In this document: positions 1 through 11,450 of the stretch, one piece after another
How positions within the stretch are numbered: the stretch's first letter is position 1
Layout: every line of letters begins with the position of its first letter
NCBI RefSeq assembly: GCF_042186555.1
Contig: NC_133326.1
Coordinates: 497,454,063 to 497,518,062, forward strand
Direction of reading: 5' to 3'
From: Aquarana catesbeiana
Taxonomy: Eukaryota; Chordata; Amphibia; Anura; Ranidae
Length of the DNA: 64,000 nucleotides
The notes under the pieces: model-generated
Database searches by the model: none
What the model was told of the DNA's origin: nothing
Seen by the model: only the letters and a program-made list of their open reading frames with translations
Translations under genes and position numbers: made by a program

Positions 1-99
1 CAAGCAAGCCTGCTACCACTTTACAACACTACAATAAAATCATTGTGCTCTGTTTAAATAATAAAGCTTTGTTCTATCTAACATATTTAGGCTCAGACA

Positions 100-440
100 A
101 AGCCTTCTGTTGGCATTTCTCTGTATTAAAGCAGAACTAAAGGCAAAACTTTTATTTTTCATTTTGTATAGAGTAAGGGAGGGTTATAACCCCTGTCAGT
201 GGTTTTTCTTTGCCATCTGTGTCCCAATGAGGAGATTTCCATTCACTTCCTGTCCCATAGTCAACACAGGAAGTGGGAGGAAATCCCTCCAAAGCGGGGG
301 AATTCCTAGTTGTGACCAGGGTCACCAGAATGAGTGTCCCCATTGGAATATTTCCCTTCTAATACTGTTCTGGTGACAACCCACAATGTTCGTTTTATTT
401 ATATTTTCACTTTTGTTGATAACAGGAAAACAGGACAAAT
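100..440 (+). repeat. Ranid-type MITE family A copy
   Basis: This contains the recurring text 'agagtaagggagggttataacccctgtcag', then a bipartite CACAGGAAGTGGGAGGAAAT core and 'gtgacaaccca' near the end. Related copies occur near 840-1290, 21215-21620, 35240-35440, 49530-49730 and 58345-58770. It is noncoding; the short ORFs across it are chance. Confidence 0.5.
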
Positions 441-839
441 AGAGAGGCTGAGTTGTTCAATTAAAGCAATGTCAGCCAGGCAATTTTAGACCTCATTCAC
501 AGAGGCCTCCTGTGTCTTTTAATTAAACAGGGTTTCTATTGCATTTACTTTTCTTTCCCAACTTATGCATTTATATGTGTTCAGAATATCTCATATGCCC
601 CTGGATGCACACATTACTATTTTTTTTCTAAATTAAATTAAATGAAATGCACTTGAATGAAAGTAAATTCACAGTGTGCATGATACCATTTAAAATAACT
701 ACATGCATTTATATGCATTTAGAAAGGTCCTATAAAAGCATATAGATGCAAATAAACACATGTATGCCATTGCCACTGTGAATTAGGCTTTTTGTTGTAT
801 CGTTTGTAGTGTGAATATGGTGCTTCTCAAAGAGTGATT

Positions 840-1290
840 CCCACTAAAGCACAACTCCAACCAAAACACTTTTGTTGCGTTGTACAGAGTGTACAGAGTC
901 TGTGACCTCACTGGTTGTATTAACTTTATTTTTTTGGTTGAACTAACCTAACTTAAACCCAACTATGCAATTTCCTGTCTATCTGATGGGTGTTAGACAG
1001 CAATAATAACTATTTTTAGTAGAGCAGGGTATGGTTACAACAACTGTCCCCTTTTTATTTGTGTCTTTGTCCACACTGGGGATGTGTCCCCTCACTTCAT
1101 AGCCAGGTGATGGGTGTCATAAAAAAAAAAAAAAAAAAAATACTGAGTATATTAGGTGGGTTGGGGATGAGATTTCAAAGAATGCCTAGAGGTCTAAACC
1201 TGACGAATTGTGGTAGGGAGGGCCAAAGGAGAGCAGAGTCTGGAGAAATCCTGGAGATGAGCATTGGATTAAATGACTAAATGCATATAA
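840..1290 (+). repeat. MITE family A copy with internal poly-A
   Basis: This begins near 'aactccaaccaaaacacttttgttgcg' and shares the 'tgtccacactgggga' and 'cacttc' segments with the copy at 100-440. A 20-bp A run sits at 1121-1140. It is diverged and noncoding. Confidence 0.35.
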
Positions 1291-1863
1291 ATGCATGTAA
1301 TAACTTTAAATGGTGTAATGTACACCTCACATTTACCTTCATGAGGGATTTAGAAGATAGAAGGTCTTCGGAGAAGCAAAGAGAAATGTTTTGTTTGACA
1401 TTTTGAGATGAGGCTGGTTAGGTAGCTTGGGGGAGAGTTGTAGATCACTTTTTACCTTATTAAATAAACCCAATACAACATTTCAATTTCCAACTAATGG
1501 ATCCCAAAGACTGGGGACACATAATGGCCAGTAGAGATGAGCCAGTACGGTTTGGACTACAATGGTATGGAAGAGCAGATCGAAGTTCACTTCACCAGCC
1601 AGATATTATCATATTATGAATCAGTAAAGGGGTCCCTTGAACTCCACAAATAGTTCACTTGTGTGGCTTCAGAGTATGCAGCCCCCACACCTCCCCCATA
1701 CAAGCATACAGTAGGGATAAATAGTCAGAGGAAGGAGTGGTGGGAAGCACTGGAAATGTGAGTATCAATGGGTTGGAAGGGATGTCTTTTATACTGTGGA
1801 TTTTCCCACTTTATGAAGGAGATCTTATTGTTCAGAAGAGACATAGTTTGCTTACTTGATTGT

Positions 1864-2400
1864 CAAAGCCCTGCTTACACCCTGCATTGAACTTTACCGT
1901 CGGACACAGCGCATCATCGATCACAGTAGAGTCGATGAAGCAGGCTATTTACCATGTGATCGGCTCTGTCCAATCACAGCTAATCCGATGTAAGCAAATG
2001 CTGGTTATTGGTATTTAATTTCCACAGCGCTGTCAGTGTCTGAGGAAAGGAAAGCCGATAACCAGCTTTCCAGTGATGACAGCGGCATTTACACTGATAA
2101 TCAGGACACTAATTTTCAGTGCAGCCCCATCAGTGTCCACCAGTGCTGCATATCATTGTGTCCATCAGTGCAGTATATCAGTGCCCATCAGTGCAGACTC
2201 GTCAGTGCCCATCAGTGCAGCCTCAGAAAAATTGAAGAAAGAAGAAAAATTACTTATTTGCAAAATTTTACAACAGAAACAAAGAAAAAATAAAATAAAA
2301 ACCCCAGTGGTGATTAAATACCACCAAAAGAAAGCTCTATCTGTCTCAAAAAAAATGATAAAAATTTCATTAGTTTGCAGTCTTGCATGACCGCGCAATT
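1864..2400 (+). repeat. Fragment of long TTAA-type ranid repeat with CATCAGTG minisatellite
   Basis: The first part describes Gly-type palindromic GC-rich sequence (atgtgatcggctctgtccaatcacag). Next comes a short run of GCCCATCAGTGCAG units (2115-2225). It then joins the conserved tail 'aataccaccaaaagaaagctctat', also found at 42330-42355. It belongs to the same family as the full element at 40629-42501 but lacks recognisable ends. Confidence 0.5.
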
Positions 2401-2465
2401 GTTATTCGATAAATATTAAAGTTTATTATACCTGTCAATCATCATACTGTATATAGTTCATTTTA

Positions 2466-2776
2466 TAAAATGTCCCTACGTTTATTATATGTGGGGGAAA
2501 CTACACACAAGGTAAAAGACTGTATTGCTTATCACAAATACTCCATTGGAGTCAAACTAGAACAACTATGTTTAGTGCAACACTTTGTTGAAAGAGGGCA
2601 TACAGTCTCCCAGCTTAAATACATGGTAATTGATGGGGTGGCCCGCAATAGACGTGGAGGCAATAGGGAATTGGCTTTAAGGAAAAAAAGAAGTAGAATG
2701 GATTCACCGATTTTGCACTCTCTAATTTTAGTAAATAAACCCCATTGTGTCCAAAGGGTTAAATTCAGATTTTGAT
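2466..2776 (+). pseudogene. Penelope-like element fragment: GIY-YIG endonuclease domain
   Basis: The open frame reads LLYVGETTHKVKDCIAYHKY and later LVQHFVERGHTVSQLKYMVI and RRGGNRELALRKK. This is the C-terminal GIY-YIG endonuclease of Penelope-like retroelements, which normally cuts target DNA for insertion. The Y-G-(E)TT motif is visible. The residue expected to be the catalytic Arg before the I..H motif is Cys here. The upstream reverse transcriptase is absent, so this is a 5'-truncated, probably dead copy. The frame degrades after KKR. Confidence 0.65.
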
Positions 2777-3190
2777 TTATAGTTATTTCTTTGATTGGTA
2801 AATTCTATAATGTTTGTTATTCCAATAAAAGGTTCTAATTGATTATTTATTTTATTCCTTCTGATATTAGGTGCCATATCGGGATTTCATTCAGTTAATA
2901 TGGGAAGTGATTACTCATTGTTGACCCTTCTCTTTAAAAAAAATAATATATTGAATCATATGTTGTTATGTTTTTAAGAAAAAGATTACAATTAAATGGT
3001 TAAACTAATTAAGTATTTAAGAAATTGATTACAGGCTTTGAATAGATATATATGTGCACAGTGTATGGTTACTTGTATTGTGGCATGTGTTCTCATCTGA
3101 GGCAGGGCGCTAACAAACTAGCCCAAAACACATTATGCATTGTTTGTAACTTTTTGACTTTTTAAATAAATTTTAAGTGCAGCAATCCTT
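2777..3190 (+). repeat. Probable Penelope-like element 3' tail
   Basis: This is AT-rich noncoding sequence after the endonuclease fragment. It ends with 'tctgaggcagggcgctaacaaactagccc', resembling the terminal region of amphibian PLEs. The call rests on position and resemblance only. Confidence 0.35.
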
Positions 3191-3281
3191 TGTTTTTCTT
3201 ATCTATATATTGTCTATGGGAAAGCTTGATTGCTATGCACTGGGAACAATTACCGGATCACATTTCACCCCATCCATTGGA

Positions 3282-3354
<73 letters not shown>
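3282..3354. repeat. (TA)n microsatellite
   Basis: Alternating TA interrupted by a short TGTGTGTG. It flanks the left end of the Tc1 element; a second TA/TGTG tract lies at 4571-4637 on the other side. Confidence 0.9.
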
Positions 3355-3356
<2 letters not shown>

Positions 3357-3357
<1 letters not shown>

Positions 3358-4572
3358 AGTATCTCACAAAAGTGAGTACACCCCTCACCTTTTTGTAAAT
3401 ATTTTATTATACCTTTTCATGTGACAACACTGAAGAAATAACACTTTGCTACAATGTAAAGTAGTGACTGTACAGCTTGTATAACAGTGTAAATTTGCTG
3501 TATATATTGGAATTCTGCCCTGCGTCCCAGTCTCTGAAGGGAGGGGTTCATGCCCTGCTTCAGTATGTCACAGTACATGTTGGCATTCATGGTTCCCTCA
3601 ATGAACTGTAGCTCCCCAGTGCCGGCAGCACTCATGCAGCCCCAGACCATGACACTCCCACCACCATGCTTGACTATAGGCAAGACACACTTGTCTTTGT
3701 ACTCCTCACCTGGTTGCCGCTACACAGGTTTGACACCATCTGAACCAAATAAGTTTATCTTGGTCTCATCAGACCACAGGGCATGGTTCAAGTAATCCAT
3801 GTCCTTAGTCTGCTTGTCTTCAGCAAACTGTTTGCAGGCTTTCTTGTGCATCATCTTTAGAAGAAGCTTCCTTCAGGGACGACAGCCATCCAGACCAATT
3901 TGATGCAGTGTGCAGCGTATGGTCTGAGCACTGACCGGCTGACCCCCCACCCCTTCAACCTCTGCAGCAATGCTGGAAGCACTCATATGTATATTTCCCA
4001 AAGACAACCTCTGGATATGACGCTGAGCACATGCACTCAACTTCTTTGGTTGACCATGGCTAGGCCTGTTCTGAGTGGAACCTGTCCTGTTAAACCGCTG
4101 TATGGTCTTGGCCACCGTGCTGCAGCTCAGTTTCAGGGTCTTGGCAATCTTCTTATAGCCTAGGCCATCTTTATGTAGAGCAAAAATTATTGTTTTCATG
4201 TCCTCAGAGAGTTCTTTGCCATGAGGTACCATGTTGAACTTCCAGTGACCAGTATGAGAGAGAGAGAGAGTGATAACACCAAATTTAACACACCTGCTCC
4301 CCATTCACACCTGAGACCTTGTAACACTAACGAGTCACATGACACCGGGGAGGGAAAATGGCTAAATGGGCCCAATTCGAACATTTTCACTTGGGGTGGT
4401 ACTCACTTTTGTTGCCAGTGGTTTAGACATTAATGGCTGTGTGTTGAGTTATTTTTAGGGGACAGCAAATTTACACTGTTATACCAGCTGTACACTCACT
4501 ACTTTTACATTATAGCAAAGTGTAATTTTTTTACAAAAATGTGAGGGGTGTACTCACTTTTGTGAGATATTG
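3357..4572 (-). mobile_element. Tc1-like transposon, internally deleted, nonautonomous
   Basis: Terminal inverted repeats begin CA(G/A)TATCTCACAAAAGTG at 3357 and in inverted form end at 4572. On the minus strand, 4230-3873 encodes the paired helix-turn-helix DNA-binding half (GKELSEDMKTIIFALHKDGL). An in-frame TGA follows DGCRP. 3873-3500 gives the middle catalytic part (VKHGGGSVMVWGCMSAAGTG), which ends at LGRRAEFQ. The stretch with the later acidic catalytic residues is missing. The element, about 1.2 kb, sits in a TA microsatellite. Confidence 0.88.
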
Positions 4573-4598
4573 TGTGTGTATGTATATATATGTGTGTG

Positions 4599-4640
<42 letters not shown>
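4571..4640. repeat. TGTA/TA microsatellite
   Basis: TGTGTGTATGTATATATA units running into pure TA. It is the right-hand counterpart of the tract at 3282-3354, so the Tc1 element apparently landed inside one TA-rich simple repeat. Confidence 0.85.
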
Positions 4641-4644
<4 letters not shown>

Positions 4645-6882
4645 CAGATATACACGACTCCAAGAAACCACGCCCAGCCACTTATATGTAATGACTGAAC
4701 GTGAGACAGTTAAGGAATAATTCCAGGTATGGGTATTTTATACAGAATTACATTGTTGTTCCTGCTTAGACCAATGTAACTATGTATACCATGTCTGGCC
4801 AATGCCCCTGGAAGCTGGAAATCAATGAAGTAAACAAAGTTACTTTGGGGATCTCCACTTGCTCCCAGGTTAATCGCTGAGCCACTGCATCTCTGCTTAC
4901 TGAGCACAGGAGGATGGCCACTCAGTACTGGCACCTTTCAGAGAATGCTTTGCATTTTCTGAATTAATTCGAAATGTTCTCTGATTGAACTAGGTAAAAA
5001 GCATGACATCACATCCGTGCATCTCCACCTCGTCCAATGTAACTATGTATAAATTCATCTTTAAACATTCTGATCCCTGAGATCCCTCTGTGTACATTAG
5101 AAGTAGCCAAGTTGCAGTGGTGCATTTGACAACAAAAATTTTAATTATTTGAATACAGTCTAGAAAAGCGTGTAAAAAAATACTCTTAACTTTGAAAGGA
5201 ATACATTGTTGCCCGAAAGTGTTTTGACAAAATAATGTTTAGAATTCTTATGTTGGGCAAAAGATCTGGCAATATTGATAGCTGAGAACTATAGTGGATA
5301 TTTGTATGTCTTTCGTTGTATTGCTGGTACAGCTCAAGATTCTTACCCAAACAGTAAAACCCTCACATGAACAAAGAAAACAGAGGGATTGAACCCACTC
5401 CCAGATCTCCATAGGCACTGGTCACCCTCTAAGGTTAGGAGTGGATCCATTATGACAATCAATGCACCACATCTGCCACATTGTCTTTAGCAAATCTGAT
5501 AAGTAGAAGATTCAAATCACATATGCTCCAAAATAAGGTTTTAATTCATTAACCAAAGAATAATTATGAAGGAGAATATTTGGAGCTTGGATTACAATAT
5601 GCTGCCATCATCAGTGCCAGCACTCATCTATTATTAGAAAGGGAAAATGTTCATGTAAGTCCATCATTATGGGACTTGTAGATGGCAAATGATTGTGGTT
5701 TAATACATGCCATTTTGGTAATATCAGACAATAATTGTGATATTTGAGGGTAGGATTATAGCTATGTGTGCAGTGGCCCCAAAGCAAAACCATTAAGGGG
5801 CCACTCTATTTCACTCATTTCCACCTCTAACGCTTTTTTTTATAGTAAAACAGAAAATAAATTGTGTTCATAACAATTATATACAATAGAGTTTCCTAAA
5901 CTTTATGTATACTGATATCTTAAAACTTTATTTGCCAAATTATATTGCTATTTGCAGTAAGTCACTATGCATCATGCACAGCTCTGGACCCCATAGAAGT
6001 CATATTGTCTGCTATGACTATAGATAAGTAGGGCATTGCAGACGTTGGGCTATTTATTACAGTCAAAAAAAAAGATATATACCAGGGAAACATCAAGCCA
6101 AGTGTTTCAGGAGCCAATGCCTAGGAATCTGTACATTTGTCTGTAGAAACTTATAGAGAGAATCCAAGAAGTGGCTGGAGAAAGGTCTAATTTCTTTTAG
6201 ACTTAAGTGTGAATTCTGTAGCATGAGGGATCCCTGAAGAAGGTCATGAGATTATTATTGGTGCTGATTGACTTTTTTTTGCTAGAGGAAACGCCTTCAA
6301 TTATTCTGGCAGTACCCATCTGTGATGAAGGTAGCTGAGAGGACATGGTGAACATTACACATACACATATGTGGAATACCACAGTGTGTATAGATGTGAC
6401 TGTCATAAAAAATCCAGTACCAGAAGAAAGCTAAATATTAAACAACATGCAATAGTAAGACACTTACATAGCACTTATAGTTATATCATGCAACAGATAA
6501 GCAATTTTATCTCCAAATTTTTATCCCACAATAAACCATAAAATTGCTAACATTCTGGGAGTATACAACACAACTCCAGGACAGAGTGCAATACATTATT
6601 ATTATTATTATTATTTATATTATTACTATTTCAGCGTCTAAAATTATACAGATTGGATTCTTTATTCTTCTCTATGGTATGCAGTTTGCATAACAGTACA
6701 TTTCAAACCAGTTAAGGCCTTTATCATTGTCAGTCAGAAAATAATCATTCAATGGTCAGTTAGTAAAAGTCCAAACATTAACCCAAGTTTGCTGGTATTT
6801 TTAACCTAAAAAATATAGAATACTACATTTTAACCTGGTAATAAATAAGGGTTGTTTAGCATCTCTGAAGTCGAGAACTTAC
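4641..6882. other. Presumed CSF1R intron 1 sequence, no gene recognised
   Basis: AT-rich unique-looking sequence plus small repeats, including a (TTA)n tract at 6597-6620. I looked on the minus strand for an Ig-domain exon with GT/AG borders and found none that convinces. If 6883-6931 is CSF1R, this interval is its first coding intron, where mammals and birds carry the FIRE enhancer. Confidence 0.4.
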
Positions 6883-6931
6883 CATGTCTGAGGCTTGCTA
6901 AGATGATCAGGGCCAGGAACCCTGTGCCCAT
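6883..6931 (-). CDS. CSF1R: CSF1R probable first coding exon: signal peptide
   Basis: On the minus strand this reads MGTGFLALIILASLRH plus the first base of Gly, then a strong donor GTAAGTTC. The start has a good Kozak context (A at -3, G at +4). A short Met, hydrophobic core and phase-1 donor after 49 nt are what the first coding exon of CSF1R looks like (human begins MGPGVLLLLLVATAWHG). It lies on the same strand downstream of PDGFRB, where CSF1R sits in other vertebrates. CSF1R is the macrophage receptor for CSF1 and IL34. The evidence is only 16 codons plus position. No Ig-domain exon was recognised in the remaining 6.9 kb, so the rest of the gene is presumably beyond the left edge. A chance signal-like ORF cannot be excluded. 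Confidence 0.62.
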
Positions 6932-7140
6932 TGTGCCTCCTACTCCTACAAGTCAGCTGTGCTTATCCAGTGCAGTACGGTAAGAGATGAATTCATTTAA
7001 GCAGCTCCTGCCTGCCAGAGAGACCTTGGTGTTCTGAGAGTTGTATTTCTGGTACATCCTTTTATCTGGCAACTTCTGTTTTCTTACTTACCACAGATGT
7101 GGAAACTGAGTCTTCTAACCCAAAATGAATGACATCTTCT
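6932..7140 (-). promoter_or_regulatory. Candidate CSF1R 5'UTR/proximal promoter
   Basis: This sequence lies directly upstream of the presumed CSF1R start. On the minus strand it contains TGTGGT (plus 7090-7095), a RUNX core motif, about 160 bp above the ATG. Mammalian CSF1R has a TATA-less RUNX/PU.1/CEBP-driven myeloid promoter. A hexamer is weak evidence, and no clear PU.1 GAGGAA box was seen. The exon start was not determined. Confidence 0.2.
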
Positions 7141-8145
7141 TTAAGCTGAACTCCAGGGAGATATAATGGACACACATTAATGCAGCTCATTGTTTATTAT
7201 TACATCATGAACCTATTTTTTAAATGCAGGCGGTGCAAGTACCTTAATTTGGCGATGAAATCTCTATTCAGCAAATATTAGATTGGGGAAGAAATAATAA
7301 GCACAGGGAGATAATCAGTTGTGCTGCATTGCTCATGTGCTAACCAGGAACATGATGATTGTAGGAAAGAGCAGGGTGACAGGGAGATAAGCTCATCAGT
7401 CTGATGCTTCTCCTTTCACTCTCCAGTCACAGTACCCAGACTATGGACATTGAACTATTTATATATTCTTAACAAATAGTAAAACAGTTTTAAAACAATT
7501 ATTTACTGACCTAACTAGCTTATTCCTATATTGTAAGTTATTTATTCTCAAAAATCCTCAAAGATCACAGCAAAGACTCTACAGGCCCACTAACAGCAGG
7601 CATGTGTTATGCTATGTATGGTGACTGTGGAGGCTACTGGAGTACATTGAACTCATTGTTATATTCAAGAAACTAGTTTGAGATAATTTAAGCTTGTGAC
7701 ATGGTGCATTATCCTACTGGAAGTAGCTATCAGAAGATGGGTAGGTACACTGTAGTCATAAAGGGATGGACATGGTCAGCATCAATACTCAGGTAGGCCA
7801 TGGCATTTAAACGATGCTCAATTGGTACTAAGGGGCCCACAGTGTGCCAAGAAAATGTCCTCCACACTATTACACCACCACCACCACCACCATCCTGAAC
7901 TGTTGATACAAGACAGGATGGATCCATGCTTTCATGTTGTTTACACCAAATTCTGACCCTACTATCTGAATGTTGCAGCTGAAATTGGGACTCATCAGAT
8001 CAGGCAACATTTCTCCAATTTTCTATTGTCCAATTTTGGTAACCCTTTGCAAATTGTAGCCTCAGTTTCCTGTTCTTGGCTAACGGGGATTGGTACCCAG
8101 AGTGGTCTTCTGCTGCTGTGTTGTGCATTCAGAGATGGTATTCTG

Positions 8146-10139
8146 CAGGGGTCCTCAAACTACGGCCCGCGGGCCGAATCTGGCCCTCCAGCGTTTTTTA
8201 TCCAGCCCGCGGACTGCCCCTTTAACATCGCTGCACTCCCCCTGCCCTCTGCTACTTTTATCACACAGGATGGGAAACATGACAGGTCTGGACAAAGGAC
8301 CTTTTGTGTTAAGAAGCAGGTGATTGGTTACTAGGCATCGGGGCGGTCCCAGGAATCAATCACCTGCCTTTCACTTGCAAAGTCCCGCCTTTTGTCCGGA
8401 CTTACCATGCTTCGTGTCTTGTGTGATACAGGTAACAGAGGGGAGTGGGAGTGCTGTGTTATTATACAAGGGGCGGCAGTGTAATATTGATTGGGGGATC
8501 TGTGAGATGGGGGATCTGTGAGATGGGGGATCTGTGATATGGGGGATCTGTGATATGGGGGATCTGTGATGGGGGATCTGTGATAAGGGGGATCTGTGAT
8601 AGGGGGGATCTGTGATGGGGGATCTGTGATATGGGGGATCTGTGATGGGGGATCTGTGATATGGGGGATCTGTGATGGGGGATCTGTGATGGGGGATCTG
8701 TGATATGGGGGATCTGTGATGGGGGAACTGTGATATGGGGGATCTGTGATATGGGGGATCTATGATGGGGGAATCTGTGATAGGGGGGATCTGTGATAGG
8801 GGGAATCTGTGATAGGGGGGATCTGTGATAGGGGGAATCTGTGATGGGGGATCTGTGATATGGGGGATCTGTGATGGGGGATCTGTGATAGGGGGGATCT
8901 GTGATATGGGGGATCTGTGATGGGGAGTCTGTAATATGGGGGGAGTCTGTGATATGGGGGATCTGTGATATGGGGGAGTCTGTTATGGGGAAGTCTGTGA
9001 TGGGGGAGTCTGTGATATGGGGGATCTGTGATGGGGAGATCTGTGATGGGGAGATCTGTGATATGGGGGGATCTGTAATGGGGGGATCTGTGATGGCGGA
9101 GTCTGTTATGGGGGATCTGTGATATGGGGGGATCTGTGATGGGGGAGTCTGTTATGGGGGGATCTGTGATGGCGGAGTCTGTTATGGGGGGATCTTTGAT
9201 GGCGGAGTCTGTTATGGGGGAATCTGTGATATGGGGGATCTGTGATGGGGGATTTGTGATATGGGGGATCTGTGATGAGGGATCTGTGATATGGGGGGAG
9301 TCTGTGATATGGGGGGAGTCTGTGATATGGGGGATCTGTGATATGGGGGAGTCTGTTATGGGGGATCTGTGATGGGGGGATCTGTGATGGCGGAGTCTGT
9401 TATGGGGGGATCTGTGATGGGGGAGTCTGTTATGGGGGGATCTGTGATGGCGGAGTCTGTTATGGGGGGATCTGTGATATGGGGAGTCTGTTATGGGGGG
9501 ATCTGTGATATGGGGGGATCTGTGATGGGGGAGTCTGTTATGGGGGGATCTGTGATGGGGGAGTCTGTTATAGGGGGGGTCTGTGCTATGGGGGGGACTG
9601 ATATGGGGGGATCTGTGATGGGGGAGTCTGTTATGGGGGGGATCTGTGATATGGGGGGACTGTGATATGGGGGGATCTGTGATGGCGGAGTCTGTTATGG
9701 GGAAAGTCTGTGATGGGGCGTCTGTTATGGGGGTATCTGTGATGGGGGAAGTATGTGATATGGGGGAGTCTGTTATGGGGGGAATCTGTTATTTGGGGCT
9801 TTGTGATGGAGAGGAGTTTGTGTTGGGGGGCTTTGTGATGGGGGGATCTGTCATGGGGGGCTTTGTTATGGGGTGAGTCTGTGATGGGGAGGGGGGTCTG
9901 TGATTGGGAGTGGTTCTGTAATGAGGGGAGTCTGTGAAATACTGATAAGTTCATATTGATTACAACTGTTCTTTATTTTAAATATTGTACTGTTTTTTCC
10001 AGTTTTTTTTTTTTTTTTGCACTACAAATAAGATGTGTGCATAGGAATTAGTTTATATTTTTTTAAACTATAGTGCAGCCCCCCAACAGTCTGAGGGACT
10101 GTGAACTGGCCCCCAGTCTAAAAAGTTTGAGGACCCCTG
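8146..10139. mobile_element. Nonautonomous hAT element carrying a minisatellite
   Basis: Both ends read CAGGGGTCCTCAAAC, inverted relative to each other. They are flanked by a perfect 8-bp direct repeat, GTATTCTG (8138-8145 and 10140-10147), the hAT target-site length. The right 200 bp resembles a Charlie-type hAT terminal region. No transposase frame is present. The middle is dominated by tandem repeats. It is inserted within a Tc1 transposase sequence. Confidence 0.92.
8495..9935. repeat. Minisatellite GGGGGATCTGTGATAT, about 1.4 kb
   Basis: Roughly 80-100 units of 13-18 bp built on GGGGGATCTGTGAT(AT). Variants include GGGGGAGTCTGTTAT and GGCGGAGTCTG, and higher-order blocks occur between 9090 and 9700. 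Open frames across it (MGGSVMAESVMGG type) follow from the repeat lacking stops and are not genes. Confidence 0.97.
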
Positions 10140-10527
10140 GTATTCTGCATACCTTAGTTGTAACAAGTGGTTATTTGAGTTACTGTTAGCTTTCTATCAT
10201 CTTGAACCAGTCTGCCTATTCTCCTGACCTCTGACATCAACAAGGCATTTTCGTCCACACAACTGCCGCTCACTGGATATTTATTCTTTTTCTGACCATT
10301 CTCTGTAAACCCTAGAGATGGCTGTATGTGAAAATCCCAGCGGATCAGCAGTTTTTGAAATACTCAGACCAGCCTGTCTGGCACCAACAACCACGCCACG
10401 TTCAGAGTCACTTAAATCCCTTTTCTGATGCTCGGTTTGAACTTTTGGCAAGTCGTCTTCACCACATCTAGATGCCTAAATGCAGCGAGTTGCTGCAATT
10501 TGTGTTAACAAGCAATTGACCAGGTGT

Positions 10528-11079
10528 CAAATATACAATATATGCTAAAGTGCAATCTGTGCAATCAATTGTAGGTGGATAGTATGAAAATGAATACTGT
10601 GAATAAAGTTTAAAGACACATGCAATATTACATCACATGTGAGTAAAGTGCAATTATGTACAAACAGAAAAGTTCATATAAAGCTGAATTCCATCAAGGA
10701 AAGTCCCATAGAGGAAGAATGTGTTGGAAATGACGATCATAACTAGACGACGTGACACCCATCACCACAACAAAATTGGAGGCTTACCAGAAAGCCAGCA
10801 ACCCCTCTTATTCAGGGAGGTCACACAGCACTTGGTTGGATCTCTGATCCACTGAGAAGGAAGTCCAGGCGTTTCTCTCTTATAGCTGTAGATAGTATAC
10901 ACTGGAAGGTTCACAGCAAATCAGGACGTGCATTGTGTTATTTGCACAAATTGCACTTTTCGGTTTAGCGCTGTACTTCATTTACACATTATTATTTGTG
11001 CCTGGTATCAAGGTTATAGTGCACAGCTGCTGCTTGTTTTTAGTTCCTAGCGCGGTCATACTTTTTCCATTTATATGAA
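10528..11079. mobile_element. Unclassified 552-bp insertion in the Tc1 element
   Basis: Flanked by CAGGTGT on both sides (10521-10527 and 11080-11086), at a point where the Tc1 terminal sequence is continuous once the insert is removed. The interior has 'gtgcaat' repeats and a GTGCACAGCTGCTGCTTG segment. It could be a Penelope-like 5' region, but no coding part is present. Confidence 0.5.
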
Positions 11080-11269
11080 CAGGTGTACCCAAAAAGTGGC
11101 CAGTGAATGTATGTGCCCACTTCAAAGTGGCCAATAAGTGTATGTGCCCACTTCAACCATGTTTGATAATTAATTGTGCAAAAAAACGCATAAAAATAAA
11201 TACAAGATAAATCATATTAAATATAAAAGAATATAGCAGCCTCCTAATCACATAACTTTATATTTTAAT

Positions 11270-11450
11270 ACTTATTATTGAATAACTTCACCTGGGGCTC
11301 AACAGACAAAATAGGTCCTATGCAACACACATTACTGCAAGACCTTGTGGATATGTGAAATGACAGCCTCAGCCTGGGCTCCCGCCAAGCCACTCCCCCA
11401 ACGCGTTTCACTTCGCCCCGGAGCTTAACTCATATAGATAGCTGTTTGAG
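11270..11450 (-). repeat. Penelope-like element 3' terminal fragment
   Basis: On the minus strand, 'gctccggggcgaagtgaaacgcgttggg' followed by GGAGTGGCTTGGCGGGAG is the GC-rich hairpin-like tail typical of amphibian PLE copies. No coding part is attached. Confidence 0.5.

Larger units (their letters stand above)
7618..11109 (-). mobile_element. Tc1/mariner-like element, 3' truncated and interrupted twice
   Basis: On the minus strand the right end reads TACATTCACTGGCCACTTTT and then GGGTACACCTG. Pieces of transposase follow: a first exon-like part at 10516-10148 and the catalytic part at 8145-7618. The latter includes MDPSCLVSTVQDGGGGGG and GPLVPIEHRLNAMAYLS (7927-7730). It is split by a hAT at 8146-10139 and by a 552-bp insertion at 10528-11079. 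The far (C-terminal) end is missing beyond about 7618. Confidence 0.8.

Noticed and set aside
3177..3398. Small protein rich in IY repeats
   Set aside because: It is a translation of the (TA)n tract.
6203..6406. Minus-strand frame with SSS...STNN...YRI, faintly like the CSF1R first Ig exon
   Set aside because: No Ig Cys/Trp pair, and no exon borders in the needed phase; resemblance is too weak to claim.
8495..9935. Possible CRISPR array
   Set aside because: The repeats are contiguous with no unique spacers, and the window is vertebrate.
8901..9954. Long open frames repeating MGGSVMAESVMGG and their antisense
   Set aside because: They are translations of a minisatellite whose unit lacks stops; no start context, splice sites or homology.
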